In this document: one piece after another, positions 50,902 to 60,492 of the stretch | How the letters are laid out: every line of letters starts with the position of its first letter | Position numbering within the stretch: position 1 is the first letter of the stretch | Assembly: GCF_000332075.2 (NCBI RefSeq) | Contig: NZ_ALVU02000001.1 | Location: forward strand, 3,174,324 to 3,238,323 | Length of the DNA: 64,000 nucleotides | Reading direction: 5' to 3' | Origin: Synechocystis sp. PCC 7509 | GTDB lineage: Bacteria; Cyanobacteriota; Cyanobacteriia; Cyanobacteriales; Chroococcidiopsidaceae | Made by a program: the position numbers and the translations under genes | Notes under the pieces: model-generated | What the model was told of the DNA's origin: nothing | Databases searched by the model: none | Seen by the model: the letters and a program-made list of their open reading frames with translations, nothing else

Positions 50902-51318
50902 CTAATTTTTTTGAATTACTGGGCAAATTGTCCCCGCTTGCAAGGTGTTAAAGTTCTCCCAACCGGAAAGTATGCCGCCGAGTTCAGAACGCAAGGTTAG
51001 TAGTTCGTCAATTTGCTGGTCAATTTCGACAATTTTGTTTTTTAACTTTGCTTTCACATCATCGCAAGGCAGTTGTCCGCGATCGTAGACTTTGAGCAAT
51101 TCACTAATTTCTTGTAGACTTAAACCCAAACTTTGACTGCGCTTAATAAACGCAAGTCTTGCTAAAACGCTCTCATCAAACTGCCTAAAACCGCCGCCCG
51201 TGCGATCGCCTGATTCAATTAATCCCAAGCTTTCGTAGTAGCGAATTGTCCTAATCGGGACATTGCTTAAAGCCGTCACCTGACCAATTAACAGTAATTT
51301 CGCATTTTGAGTCAACAT
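50902..51318 (-). CDS. MerR-family heavy-metal regulator (CueR-like)
   Basis: A 138-residue regulator. The N-terminal MerR HTH is clear (IGQVTALSNVPIRTIRYYESLGLIESGDRTGGGFRQFDESVLARL), followed by a dimerisation helix and a C-terminal metal loop. Cys residues occur in GQLPCDDVK and AGTICPVIQKN. Only one Cys lies in the C-terminal loop, which differs from the two of E. coli CueR. It is convergent with the cupredoxin gene, and the two MerR-type dyads nearby (47475-47496, 48081-48102) are its likely targets. Confidence 0.87.
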   Translation of the reverse strand: MLTQNAKLLLIGQVTALSNVPIRTIRYYESLGLIESGDRTGGGFRQFDESVLARLAFIKRSQSLGLSLQEISELLKVYDRGQLPCDDVKAKLKNKIVEIDQQIDELLTLRSELGGILSGWENFNTLQAGTICPVIQKN

Positions 51319-51464
51319 AGATAATTCAACTCAATAGTTGTCTATTTTTAGTCTAACAGGTACGCCAAAACCCTAGCTAAATATGCCTAAAAGCTCCTAT
51401 AGACTGTTATTCTGCAATAGGTGAGGCAGTATACATATTTGCCATATTTACGGGGAGCATAATT

Positions 51465-52103
51465 TTGGGCATAGAGTTACGCAGTTATGTATTTCTAGAC
51501 AACTTACAGCCTCAACACGCGGCTTACTTGGGAACTATAGCACTAGGGTTTTTACCTTTACCGGGAGATACATCGCTGTGGATAGAAATTTCCCCAGGAA
51601 TTGAAATCAATCGGATTACAGACATCGCCCTCAAATCTACTGGGGTGCGTCCTGGAGTGCAAATTGTCGAGAGATTATATGGACTATTAGAAGTTCATTC
51701 TAGCCGCCAAAGTGAGACACAGGAAGCCGGGAGAGCAATTTTAGAAGCCCTAGGAGTCCGAAAAGAAGAAGGACTTAAGCCGCGCGTAATTTCCAGTCAA
51801 ATTATCCGCAATTTAGATCCTCACCATACTCAACTTATCAACCGCACCCGGCGGGGACAAATGATTTTAGCAGGGCAAACCCTTTATGTATTAGAAGTTC
51901 AACCCGCCGCTTATGCTGCTTTGGCAGCAAATGAAGCCGAGAAAGCAGCGTTAATTAACATTCTTGATGTTCTTGCCGTTGGTAGCTTTGGCAGACTTTA
52001 TTTAGGTGGGCAAGAACAGGATATATTAGCAGGTTCTAGGGCGGCGCTGGCAGCAATTGAGAACGTAAACGGGCGAGAACAGCCTTATGCTGGCGCGGAG
52101 TAA
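51465..52103 (+). CDS. ccmP: Tandem-BMC carboxysome shell protein CcmP
   Basis: A 212-residue protein with two bacterial-microcompartment domains in tandem (about 1-95 and 105-205), ending in [17 protein letters not shown]. Sequence and length match CcmP, a pseudohexameric shell component with a gated large pore, as I remember it ([23 protein letters not shown] and [11 protein letters not shown]). It uses a TTG start at 51465, supported by the ribosome-binding site GGGGAG six bases upstream; no ATG fits the family start. It is not adjacent to other ccm genes. The pentapeptide gene begins five bases on. Confidence 0.92.
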   Translation: MGIELRSYVFLDNLQPQHAAYLGTIALGFLPLPGDTSLWIEISPGIEINRITDIALKSTGVRPGVQIVERLYGLLEVHSSRQSETQEAGRAILEALGVRKEEGLKPRVISSQIIRNLDPHHTQLINRTRRGQMILAGQTLYVLEVQPAAYAALAANEAEKAALINILDVLAVGSFGRLYLGGQEQDILAGSRAALAAIENVNGREQPYAGAE

Positions 52104-52108
52104 AAAAT

Positions 52109-52870
52109 ATGGCAAATTTAGACCATCTTGCCTTATTAAAGTCGGGTGCAGTGAGATGGACAAAGTGGAGAGAAGATAGTCCGGAAATATCACCAGACTT
52201 GAGTTATGCCGATTTGACAGGAATCAATTTGAGAGGTAGAAACCTAAGTAATGTTAATTTAGCAAATAGCAATCTTAGCAACGCAATTTTGATTGCAGCT
52301 AACTGTGAGACTGCTAATTTTACTCTTGCCAATCTTTCCCATTCTCTTTTAATGAAAGCTAATTTAAGTAATGCTAACCTCAGTATTGCTAACCTTCAAG
52401 ATGCAAATTTAAAAGGGGCTTTTTTAGGGGCGGCTAATTTAATTGGGGCGGACTTGCAAGGCGCTAATTTAAGCAATGCCGATCTTGAGAACGTTAATTT
52501 AATTGGTGCAAACTTACAAAACGCAAATCTTAAAAGCGCTAATTTAAGTGAAGCAAAACTGATTCGTGCTAACTTAAACGAGGCTAATTTAACTGAAGCT
52601 CATCTAAATTACGCCGATTTGAGTCATGCTAACCTTGGGAGCGCTTCATTAGTTGGCGCGATATTGTACAAAGCCGAACTCCGTCAAGCTAATTTGAACG
52701 ATGCTTATTTACACAAGGCTTATTTATTTGATGCAAACTTGAGCCAAGCTAGACTAATAAATGCTGACTTGCGTTGGGCTAATCTTCGAGGTGCAAATCT
52801 TCGAGGTGCTAACCTTACCGGGGCAAATTTTCGAGGTGCTATCCAAAATATAATTAGTGAGGAAATATGA
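52109..52870 (+). CDS. Pentapeptide-repeat protein
   Basis: A 253-residue protein built mostly of A(D/N)LxX pentapeptides from about residue 30 to 248 (for example NLSNVNLANSNLSNA and LRGANLRGANLTGANFRGA), forming a right-handed quadrilateral beta helix. The first ~28 residues (HLALLKSGAVRWTKWREDSP) are an N-terminal cap. Function is unknown. It overlaps the next gene by four bases (ATGA), so the ccmP, pentapeptide and crr6 genes are probably one transcript. Confidence 0.92.
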   Translation: MANLDHLALLKSGAVRWTKWREDSPEISPDLSYADLTGINLRGRNLSNVNLANSNLSNAILIAANCETANFTLANLSHSLLMKANLSNANLSIANLQDANLKGAFLGAANLIGADLQGANLSNADLENVNLIGANLQNANLKSANLSEAKLIRANLNEANLTEAHLNYADLSHANLGSASLVGAILYKAELRQANLNDAYLHKAYLFDANLSQARLINADLRWANLRGANLRGANLTGANFRGAIQNIISEEI

Positions 52871-53340
52871 CAATTGCGATCGCACTCAATTCTGAAATTA
52901 TCAACTCTTTGGATCTTGCGCCCGTACAAACAGTAATTGATAACTTGCTGACAACAGGAGTCATCGCCGCCTATGAACAGCAACTAAGCTTTACTATAGA
53001 CTATCCACAAGAACCTGAAGATCCGCGCGAATTGCCAGAAATTCCCGAAATCCGGCTATGGTTTATTCGTTTAGATTCCCGTTATCCTTGGCTACCATTT
53101 TTGCTTGACTGGAAAGCCGGAGAACTAGCACGTTATACAGCGATGCTTGTACCCCATCAATTTAGCGCTTCTGAAGGATTGCAATTTAACCCTGAAGCTT
53201 TAGAAATATTTTTAATGCACAAACTTTTTGTTTTGGGCGACTGGCTACCCCAATATAGTATCAATAGTCCATCTCGGCTAAAGTCAATGGCGCAAATGCT
53301 AGGTTATGACTTGGAAGACGAACTATTTGCCATGTTTTAG
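52867..53340 (+). CDS. CRR6 family NDH-1 assembly factor (NdhI maturation)
   Basis: A 157-residue soluble protein (DUF1817/CRR6). In plants and cyanobacteria CRR6 helps assemble the NdhI subunit of the photosynthetic NDH-1 complex. Recognisable pieces are DPRELPEIPEIRLWFIRLDSRYPWLPFLLDWKAGELARYTAMLVPHQFS and MHKLFVLGDWL. It starts on the stop of the pentapeptide gene. No signal peptide. Confidence 0.88.
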   Translation: MTIAIALNSEIINSLDLAPVQTVIDNLLTTGVIAAYEQQLSFTIDYPQEPEDPRELPEIPEIRLWFIRLDSRYPWLPFLLDWKAGELARYTAMLVPHQFSASEGLQFNPEALEIFLMHKLFVLGDWLPQYSINSPSRLKSMAQMLGYDLEDELFAMF

Positions 53341-53542
53341 TAAGTATTGCATTGTCACTAACATCTCGCTTGTTATCAAATTAATAATAGTTTCATTTTC
53401 TAATTGAGCTTTTCCGTATCTTGAGATGAAGAGTATTTGTGTATACACTCAACCACGATTACAGCGTTGCTAAAGTATGAAATATAAATTCCTGATGACT
53501 GACAACAAGGTTCTTCAGTAATTGTTATGCCAAACTAATAAA

Positions 53543-54361
53543 TTAAGTCCAGTTCAGCAAACATCTAATCCTGAAGTTATCAAAATTTCTGAATTCATAT
53601 CCACAGCGTTTAATAAGTTTAAGTTTGTTATTAATTCCTTCTACAGTACCGCTTGTTGTTCCATTATCAAAGTAAGCGATTATTTCATCAAACCAGCCAA
53701 TAAAAGTATTGTGGCTGCGAAGAAAGTATTTTTTAGCTCTAGATAACCACATTCCTATTTTAAAAACTCCTGTATACCAATCATCAGTTTTATTAAATAT
53801 TTTTCTGATTTTTTCTTTTAATTCGTGCATTTCTTTCAAGCTCGGAGATACTTCTTTAACTTCTATGAGCTTTAACAACTGTGAATCTGTGAGATTATCT
53901 TCGTTCTTAAGCAAAGAATATTTGCTATTTTTTAAGCCGGATAAAATAATTTCATACTTAGCTTTCTCTTCTGCTGCTTTAGTCTTATTAATTAATTCTT
54001 CAACATTTCTTCTTTCTCTTTTTCTTTGCGTATCTAGTTCTTTATTGATTTGCGTCATAACATGGAATCTATCTGCAACTACTTGAGCATCTGGCATTAA
54101 TTCTACCACTAGCTTTTTATATCCAAGCCATAAATCAATACTTACTTCTTCTACTTGCTCTAAAAGTTTAATTCCCCATCCAATCAGGGTTTCCTTGATT
54201 ATTTCTTGTGTTCTTCCCTTGAGAATAGCCAGGAGTTTAGATGTATCTAAATCTACTAGCACTGCACAGTAATGACCTTTAACTTTAACTAGAGCAATTT
54301 TGTCAATTCCAAGTCTTTTTAAGTTGGATGGTTTTGAATCACATAGTTCTGATGGGAGCAT
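53543..54361 (-). pseudogene. ISL3-family transposase, 5'-truncated
   Basis: About 272 codons of the C-terminal DDE region (DLWLGYKKLVVELMPDAQVVADRFHVMTQINKELD, then TTSGTVEGINNKLKLIKRCGYEFRNF, holding the final Glu). The N-terminal half with its zinc-binding region is absent: the sequence before the frame belongs to the ISKra4 fragment. It differs from the ISL3 piece at 22398-22836. Confidence 0.82.
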
Positions 54362-54373
54362 CCCAGTTTTAAT

Positions 54374-55205
54374 TTAGCGAGCAAAGATTAATCTATTAAG
54401 ATAGGCACAGCGATGAGCTAAGACTTGAGAAACGTTATGAGCTTTCCATTGTGCGCCAGAAATTTTGGTTCGACGATCAATCTGTTTAACAGTAGACTCA
54501 ATAGCACCAGAACCAATGGAACAAATTTGTTCAGCTTGATAATATTGGTAATTGACAATCCGGTGTCGATGTTTCTCAAGATAACCACAGAAATTAAGAG
54601 CTTGTTTGAGATTACAGTCGGCAAACAGTGCGATAGCATCATCAACTTTTCCTTGCCACAGTAAAGTTTTTACTTGATGGAGCCGTTGATTTGAAACACC
54701 AACTTTGTGTAGATTTTCCATCAGATGAAACCAATCAAGTACCTCGCGGCGCTGGTGTTCGGGTGCAAAATCACGGACAATATTCCAAATACCGTCATGA
54801 CCATCGCCAATGCAAGTGACGATGGGAGCCAGTGCTTGGCTTTTGAGCCAATTAATCATCAGGCTATTTTCTTGAAATGAGGCAGCAATCGCCGATTTTT
54901 GATGTAAGCAGGTAGCTCTATAACCCTTCCAATCACAAGCTTGTCCTTGTGGTGTACGAAGGCGGATATTGCCCCCATCTACACTCAATTCTTCAACAGT
55001 TGATTCTACTTATGGCAATTCAAATTTTTGACGATGCACCAGTCTTTGCTGTACGCTTTTTGATACTTTTATTCCAGTTAAATATTCAATATCTTCTGCC
55101 GCACGTTGATAGGACACTGACGCACTGATTGCCCAACAACAAGCTGATAAATAGGAACTCAATTGGTCAAAGGCGGTACTGTGTCGTACAGGAATAAGTG
55201 AAGTT
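54374..55205 (-). pseudogene. ISKra4-family transposase, 5'-truncated with an in-frame stop
   Basis: The frame from about 55205 reads SLIPVRHSTAFDQLSSYLSA and YQRAAEDIEYLTGIKVSKS, meets a TAA near 55013 (after KFELP), and continues in the same frame with VEELSVDGGNIRLRTPQG to the end. ISKra4 hallmarks include VDGGN, CIGDGHDGIWN and IGSGAIESTVKQIDRR. The 5' end is missing and abuts the stop of the Uma2 gene. Confidence 0.8.
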
Positions 55206-55787
55206 TTAAAGCAAAGATTTCAGAGGTAGAGTAAAGCCCGGTACAACATCTTCACCACTCAAAACGGCTGTAGCTGGGTATTGTGTAATAGATAACTCAC
55301 TACGATAAACAAAGGCTTGCTGATTTTGAGGATCTATTAACCAACCAAGTTTGACACCATTAGCAATGTATTCTTGCATTTTGGCTTGAAGCTGAGATAA
55401 GCTATCGGTTTTGGAACGAATTTCAATAGCTAAATCGGGAGCTAAGTCTAAAAATCGATCTTCTCTTTGATGCCAATCTTGAGGTAAACGATCTTTAGCA
55501 ACAAAAGCAGCATCAGGCGATCGCACTGCACTATTTGCTAATCTAAAACCGCCACTAGAACTAAAAACGTCGCCTAAATTGTGACTTTCTACCCAAGCTA
55601 TCAGATAGCCTATTGCTTTAGCTTCTCTGTTACTAGAAATTCCACCAGTTGGGGGCATAGTTACAAGTGTACCATCGGCATTACGCTCAAATTGTAGTTC
55701 TGGATTTGCAGAGCTTATCCGCATCAGTTCGTCATCGGTAATAACAGATACTGGCTGTAATTTTACTTGTGCAGTGTTCACGGGCAA
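55206..55787 (-). CDS. Uma2 family (DUF820) nuclease-fold protein 2
   Basis: A 193-residue Uma2 protein with TPPTGGISSNREAKAIGYLIAWVESH near the N-terminus and the PD-(D/E)XK-like core SPDAAFVAKDRLP, DLAPDLAIEIRSKTDS and KMQEYIANGVKLGWLIDPQNQ. It is intact, although a transposase remnant starts directly after its stop. It is divergent from the ABC ATPase gene (start-to-start 87 bases if 55875 is used). Confidence 0.9.
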   Translation of the reverse strand: MPVNTAQVKLQPVSVITDDELMRISSANPELQFERNADGTLVTMPPTGGISSNREAKAIGYLIAWVESHNLGDVFSSSGGFRLANSAVRSPDAAFVAKDRLPQDWHQREDRFLDLAPDLAIEIRSKTDSLSQLQAKMQEYIANGVKLGWLIDPQNQQAFVYRSELSITQYPATAVLSGEDVVPGFTLPLKSLL

Positions 55788-55874
55788 TGCTGTAGTGAAG
55801 ACATCTTTAATTGTATATCTGTCTGCTATGTTGGGTTTAATTGCGCGATCGCAACAAATTCAGGATATTTTCTC

Positions 55875-56960
55875 ATGGCAAATGTGCGACTAGAAGGAAT
55901 TAAACGCAGATTTAACAACGTTACAGCGATTGAAGATATTACATTTACTGTTCCTGATGGGCAATTTTGGGTATTAGTTGGGCCATCGGGTTGCGGGAAG
56001 TCTACAGTATTAAGAACGATCGCGGGTTTAGAATCGGCGACAGAGGGAAACTTATATATTGGCGATACTTTAGTTAATAATATTCCTGCCAGAGCGCGAG
56101 ATGTAGCAATGGTTTTTCAAAACTATGCACTGTATCCGCACATGACGGTAGCCGAAAATATTGGCTTTGGTTTGCAAATGCGAAAAGCCGATCCTAAAAC
56201 CATTCGAGAAAGAGTATCTGTAGTAGCAAAAAGTCTGGCTTTAGAACACTTGCTAGAACGCAAACCTAAACAGCTTTCGGGGGGACAACAACAAAGAGTA
56301 GCATTAGGGAGAGCGATCGCCCGTCAACCCCAAGTATTTTTATTAGATGAACCCTTATCTAACTTAGATGCACAGTTAAGAGACGATACAAGGGTTGAAC
56401 TCAAGCAATTGCACCAACAGTTAGGGATTACAACTATTTATGTGACTCACGATCAAACCGAAGCCATGACATTGGGCGATCGCATTGTGGTACTAAATAA
56501 CGGTAAAATTCAGCAAATTGGCGCACCGCAAAGCATTTATGCTAAACCTGCTAATCGCATGGTGGCGACGTTTTTAGGCAATCCACCCATGAATATTATT
56601 CCCGCAATCTATACAAATAATAGTTTTAAAGTTGGGAATCAATTTTTAGTTTGTCCTGCAAGTGTTAGAGAGAAATTACACCCTGTTGAGGGACAGAGTT
56701 TTGATTTGGGGATTCGTCCAGAAAATATATATATCGATAAAACACCTCTAACAAATACAACCTCTTTACAAGTTGAAGTTAAAGTAATTGAACCTTTGGG
56801 GAGAGAAACCTTAATTCGCGGGGAAATAGCAGGAGTACAGATAAACGTTCAAGGGGGTAAAGATGTGGCTTCGCATCCGGGAGAAGTTTTAGCTTTAGCC
56901 TTAGATTTAGACCAATTATTTATATTTGAGCCAACAACGGGTAATACTTTATACCCCTAA
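55875..56960 (+). CDS. ABC transporter ATP-binding protein, UgpC/MalK type
   Basis: A 361-residue ATPase of the sugar/polyol importer family. Walker A GPSGCGKST, Q-loop FQNYALYPHMTVAENI, signature LSGGQQQRVALGRAIAR, Walker B VFLLDEPLSNLDA and H-loop VTHDQTEAM are present. The C-terminal ~115 residues form a TOBE-type regulatory domain. I start at ATG 55875 (MANVRLEGIKRRF); the upstream 36 codons overlap the divergent Uma2 gene. No permease or binding protein is adjacent, so it may serve a transporter elsewhere. Confidence 0.93.
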   Translation: MANVRLEGIKRRFNNVTAIEDITFTVPDGQFWVLVGPSGCGKSTVLRTIAGLESATEGNLYIGDTLVNNIPARARDVAMVFQNYALYPHMTVAENIGFGLQMRKADPKTIRERVSVVAKSLALEHLLERKPKQLSGGQQQRVALGRAIARQPQVFLLDEPLSNLDAQLRDDTRVELKQLHQQLGITTIYVTHDQTEAMTLGDRIVVLNNGKIQQIGAPQSIYAKPANRMVATFLGNPPMNIIPAIYTNNSFKVGNQFLVCPASVREKLHPVEGQSFDLGIRPENIYIDKTPLTNTTSLQVEVKVIEPLGRETLIRGEIAGVQINVQGGKDVASHPGEVLALALDLDQLFIFEPTTGNTLYP

Positions 56961-57452
56961 AAAAGCTGGTGGATAAACAACTTTTCCCTTTTGATCTCGA
57001 TAATTATTTAGAGTTTTAACCATAAAAAAATCTTCCGGTACGGGAAAAGGAGACTCGATCTGATAGCAAACAGAAGGTTTAAAGCCAAAACGGTTGTAAA
57101 ACTGAGGATTTCCCAAAGCGATCGCACTAGATTCCCCCATTGTATCGGCTCTTATTAATCCTGCTCGTACCAAAGCGCTACCGATACCTTGTTTTTGAAA
57201 CTGTGACTTCACAGCTAGAGGTGCTAAACCCAAAACTTTACAAGTCACATCATCTACTAAATCTATATAGCTAAATAAAATGTGACCGACAATAACGCCG
57301 TCAACTTCAGCCACTAGGGAAAGATTGGGGATATAGCGAGTACTCTTGCGAATTTCCTGTACTAGCCTTGCTTCATTATCTTGCCCAAAGGCCTGCAAAA
57401 TTACGTCAGAAATCTCTTGATAATCTGCTAGTTGTTCGGCGCGAATGAGCAT
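56949..57452 (-). CDS. GNAT family N-acetyltransferase (YhbS-like)
   Basis: A 167-residue acetyltransferase. The acetyl-CoA loop is LAPLAVKSQFQKQGIGSALVRAGL, followed by IALGNPQFYNRFGFKPSVCYQIESPFPVPEDFFMV, typical of the YhbS-like group. Start at 57452 (MLIRAEQLADYQE); an upstream ATG adds 15 residues without homology and runs into the dispersed palindrome. Substrate unknown. Overlaps the ABC ATPase by 12 bases tail to tail. Confidence 0.87.
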   Translation of the reverse strand: MLIRAEQLADYQEISDVILQAFGQDNEARLVQEIRKSTRYIPNLSLVAEVDGVIVGHILFSYIDLVDDVTCKVLGLAPLAVKSQFQKQGIGSALVRAGLIRADTMGESSAIALGNPQFYNRFGFKPSVCYQIESPFPVPEDFFMVKTLNNYRDQKGKVVYPPAFLGV

Positions 57453-57485
57453 CTTATAGAGACTCCTTGCATTAATTGTAAACGT

Positions 57486-57513
57486 GTAGGGGCGCAATGC
57501 ATTGCGCCCCTAC
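57486..57513. repeat. Dispersed palindrome GTAGGGGCGCAA-n4-TTGCGCCCCTAC, copy 2
   Basis: Same 12-base arms as 44743-44770 with centre TGCA in place of CGTA. It lies between the GNAT gene and mtnA. Confidence 0.85.
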
Positions 57514-57548
57514 AACAACAAAATGTTTATAAATTATATGCGATCGCT

Positions 57549-58613
57549 CTAAGCCAATTGTTTTTCATGTAATTGTGCGTGTAACTGATTGGGAACAAAA
57601 GCACCGTGTTCGGTAATAATGGCGGTAATTAAGTCCGCAGGAGTAACATCAAAAGCAGGATTGTAGAAGTCTGCGCCATCAGGAGTAATAATTGTTTCGC
57701 CGATTTGATAAATTTCTACTGGATCTCTTTCTTCAATAGGAATTTCGCTACCTGTAGCCAATTGAAAATCAATGGTAGAAAGCGGTGCAGCTACAAAAAA
57801 GGGTACGTTGTGAGCTTTGGCAATTAAAGCCAGACTGTAAGTACCGATTTTATTTGCGGTGTCTCCATTTGCTGCAATCCGGTCTGCGCCTACAACTACC
57901 GCATCAATCATTTTACGCTGCATACAGTGCGCTGCCATGCCATCAGTGATTACAGTTACGGGTATACCCTCAGTTACGCACTCCCAAGCGGTGAGTTTTG
58001 CACCCTGGAGGCGGGGACGGGTTTCGTCGGCGTAGAGTCTGGTCAAACGTCCTTCCCGCCAAGCGGAACGCACTACACCTAGGGCTGTACCGTAGCCAGC
58101 CGTTGCTAAAGCTCCAGCATTACAGTGAGTCAGCAAGTTTAGTTTATCAGGATTGGTGGGTAAAGCTGCTAAACCATAGTCGCCGATCGCATGACAAGTC
58201 TGCAAATCTTCAGAATTTATGCTCTGCGCGGTTTTGAGGAGAATTTCTTTAATTTGGTCAACATTACCAATGCTTTCGTAGGCGGTGCGTAGCATTCGCG
58301 CGATCGCCCAAAATAAGTTTACCGCCGTTGGACGAGTAGAACGCAATAATTTTGCTACTTCTTCTAAGTGGGTAAAAAAGCGCTCTCTATTTTGGGTATC
58401 AATTTCCCTTGCGCCCAAATACATCCCATAAGCCGCCGCTACCCCAATTGCTGGCGCACCGCGCACAATCATAGTTTTAATTGCTTGCGCCATATCATCG
58501 CAGCGATGAATTTCTACTAGAGAGTATTCGTTAGGTAAACGAGTTTGATCGATTAGCCATACCGCGTTTTCAGACCAAATAACCGGATAAACTTGTGTAT
58601 TTTGAGGCATCAT
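57549..58613 (-). CDS. mtnA: Methylthioribose-1-phosphate isomerase
   Basis: A 354-residue eIF2B-like isomerase of the methionine salvage pathway. Landmarks: [39 protein letters not shown] with the catalytic Cys, [17 protein letters not shown] and [20 protein letters not shown] with the catalytic Asp. Two adjacent Met codons (58613 and 58610) fit the family start; upstream Met codons to 58667 have no homology. Confidence 0.93.
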   Translation of the reverse strand: MMPQNTQVYPVIWSENAVWLIDQTRLPNEYSLVEIHRCDDMAQAIKTMIVRGAPAIGVAAAYGMYLGAREIDTQNRERFFTHLEEVAKLLRSTRPTAVNLFWAIARMLRTAYESIGNVDQIKEILLKTAQSINSEDLQTCHAIGDYGLAALPTNPDKLNLLTHCNAGALATAGYGTALGVVRSAWREGRLTRLYADETRPRLQGAKLTAWECVTEGIPVTVITDGMAAHCMQRKMIDAVVVGADRIAANGDTANKIGTYSLALIAKAHNVPFFVAAPLSTIDFQLATGSEIPIEERDPVEIYQIGETIITPDGADFYNPAFDVTPADLITAIITEHGAFVPNQLHAQLHEKQLA

Positions 58614-58755
58614 AAATTTATTTGTAATGTGCTTAGTGGCATGAACGCTCATACAGGGCAACAACAATTGACTATTTTGTTCTTTAAGATTACCTCCAGT
58701 ACGTCACTTTTGCGATGTCAATATCGTTCTGGATAAAGTCTATTGAGCTACAAAA

Positions 58756-59502
58756 TTAAACTTTACCAAAACGGCGATCGCGTCCTTGATAATTAGCTAA
58801 AGCTTTGTGAAACTCTGTTCGGTTAAAATCGGGCCACAATGTATCAGTGACATAGATTTCTGAATACGCCATTTGCCAAAGTAAAAAATTACTAATCCGC
58901 ATTTCACCACTGGTACGAATGACTAAATCTGGGTCGCTTCTTCCCGCCGTGTAGAGGTGACTTGAAAACAATGCCTCATCTATATCTTGGGGGGCAATTT
59001 TACCTTGTTGGACTAAATGGGCGATCGCTTTTGTGGCATCAATAATTTCTTGTCTACCGCCGTAATTAGTCGCCACCGTAAATTGAATATCTTGATTGTG
59101 CTGAGTTTCGCTCATCGAACGTTCAATTTCCGCTTGCAGGGAGTGCGGCAAACCGTCTAATTTGCCCACAAAGTGGATTTGAACGTTTTCCTGCATCATC
59201 CCCCGCAGTTCTTGACGCAGCACCCTTTGAAACAAGGTCATTAAAAAATCGACTTCCTCTAACGGTCTACTCCAATTTTCCGTTGAAAAAGCATAAGCCG
59301 TCAGTGCTTTGATGCCCCAATCTTTACAACAACGCAATAAGTCTTTGAGAGTATCTACGCCCTTTTTATGCCCCATAATGCGCGGTAAACCTTGATTTTT
59401 AGCCCATCTACCATTTCCATCCATAATTACCGCTACGTGCTTGGGCAAACGTTCTAGCGTTAGGTCTGGGGGCAATTGTTGCAGTACACTTGGGGGTTTC
59501 AT
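58756..59502 (-). CDS. uppS: Isoprenyl transferase (undecaprenyl diphosphate synthase)
   Basis: A 248-residue cis-prenyltransferase that makes the lipid carrier for peptidoglycan. The N-terminal motif [20 protein letters not shown] holds the catalytic Asp; FSTENWSRP and the C-terminal [22 protein letters not shown] with WPDF are present. Its start overlaps the cdaA stop by four bases (ATGA), indicating coupled translation. Confidence 0.95.
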   Translation of the reverse strand: MKPPSVLQQLPPDLTLERLPKHVAVIMDGNGRWAKNQGLPRIMGHKKGVDTLKDLLRCCKDWGIKALTAYAFSTENWSRPLEEVDFLMTLFQRVLRQELRGMMQENVQIHFVGKLDGLPHSLQAEIERSMSETQHNQDIQFTVATNYGGRQEIIDATKAIAHLVQQGKIAPQDIDEALFSSHLYTAGRSDPDLVIRTSGEMRISNFLLWQMAYSEIYVTDTLWPDFNRTEFHKALANYQGRDRRFGKV

Positions 59503-60428
59503 TTTTTCTTTCGAGACGATGATAGTAGACCGAGTAAACGTGAAATTAGAAGTTGCCCTCTAGTTTTGATTTGATGCCCCAAACTTCGTAGACTAGGAGC
59601 TACAGCTTCTCGTTCCACTACGGGCGAAAATCTCGCCTCCAACAGTTCTTTTAGTTTACTGCTGGTCAGGGGTCTATTTAGTATTCCCCGTTCTGCTAAA
59701 GATATTGAACCTGTTTCCTCTGATACTACGACACAAATACAATTTTCTACTCGCTCAGTAATGCCCATCGCCGCCCGGTGACGAGTTCCTAGCTGACGGG
59801 AGGCGGTACGTTCGCTAAGGGGCAATATTACCCCCGATGCCATAATTCTTGAACCGCGAATTAAGGTTGCACCGTCGTGTAATAAAGTTTTTGGCTGGAA
59901 AATTGTTTGCAAAAGCTCCTTAGAAATTTCGGCGTTTAGCTTTACTCCGGGGACAGAAAAATAGCGATCGTCTAGGGGGCTATCGGTTTCTAAAATCAGT
60001 AAAGCGCCGATGCGATTTTGGGATAGTTCTTTAACCGCATCAACAATTTCATCAACTACACTATCGGGTTTAGAAGTGGTGCTAGTCGCTGGTTGCAACA
60101 ACTGTTTAAATTCTCCCCGTCCTAATTGTTCCAAAAATCGCCGAAACTCTAACTGAAACACTACCGCCATTGCTACCGCCGAACCTACTACCAATTTTTC
60201 TAAGACAAAATTTAATAGTTGCAGGCGCAAATAAGCGCTCAGAGCGGAGGCGAGAATTAAAATAATAAATCCCCGTACCATCCACAAAGTTCGACGTTCG
60301 CCGACAATTACCAGCACCATATAGGTGAGCGCTAACACCAAGCCCAAATCGAGAGTTTGAAGCAACAAAGGCTGCACCCAGCCTAAGTTTGTCAGCCATT
60401 GCTTCCACAAATCTCTCATTAGTTGCAA
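59499..60428 (-). CDS. cdaA: Diadenylate cyclase CdaA (c-di-AMP synthase)
   Basis: A 309-residue membrane enzyme with three N-terminal hydrophobic segments (about 20-100) and a DAC domain. The DGA motif is in [13 protein letters not shown] and the RHR motif in [13 protein letters not shown], both required to make c-di-AMP, a second messenger in osmotic and cell-wall control. Linkage to uppS by overlap is interesting because both relate to the envelope. The family is well recognised. Confidence 0.93.
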   Translation of the reverse strand: MQLMRDLWKQWLTNLGWVQPLLLQTLDLGLVLALTYMVLVIVGERRTLWMVRGFIILILASALSAYLRLQLLNFVLEKLVVGSAVAMAVVFQLEFRRFLEQLGRGEFKQLLQPATSTTSKPDSVVDEIVDAVKELSQNRIGALLILETDSPLDDRYFSVPGVKLNAEISKELLQTIFQPKTLLHDGATLIRGSRIMASGVILPLSERTASRQLGTRHRAAMGITERVENCICVVVSEETGSISLAERGILNRPLTSSKLKELLEARFSPVVEREAVAPSLRSLGHQIKTRGQLLISRLLGLLSSSRKKK

Positions 60429-60492
60429 CTTTACCTTTGTTGTAAAAATCCGTTGGTGTTCCAGGGAGTATTTTTACTAATCCCTCTACTTA

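Noticed and set aside
54425-54645. Open frames overlapping the ISKra4 fragment in other frames
   Set aside because: Both are shadows of the transposase frame, which carries clear family motifs.
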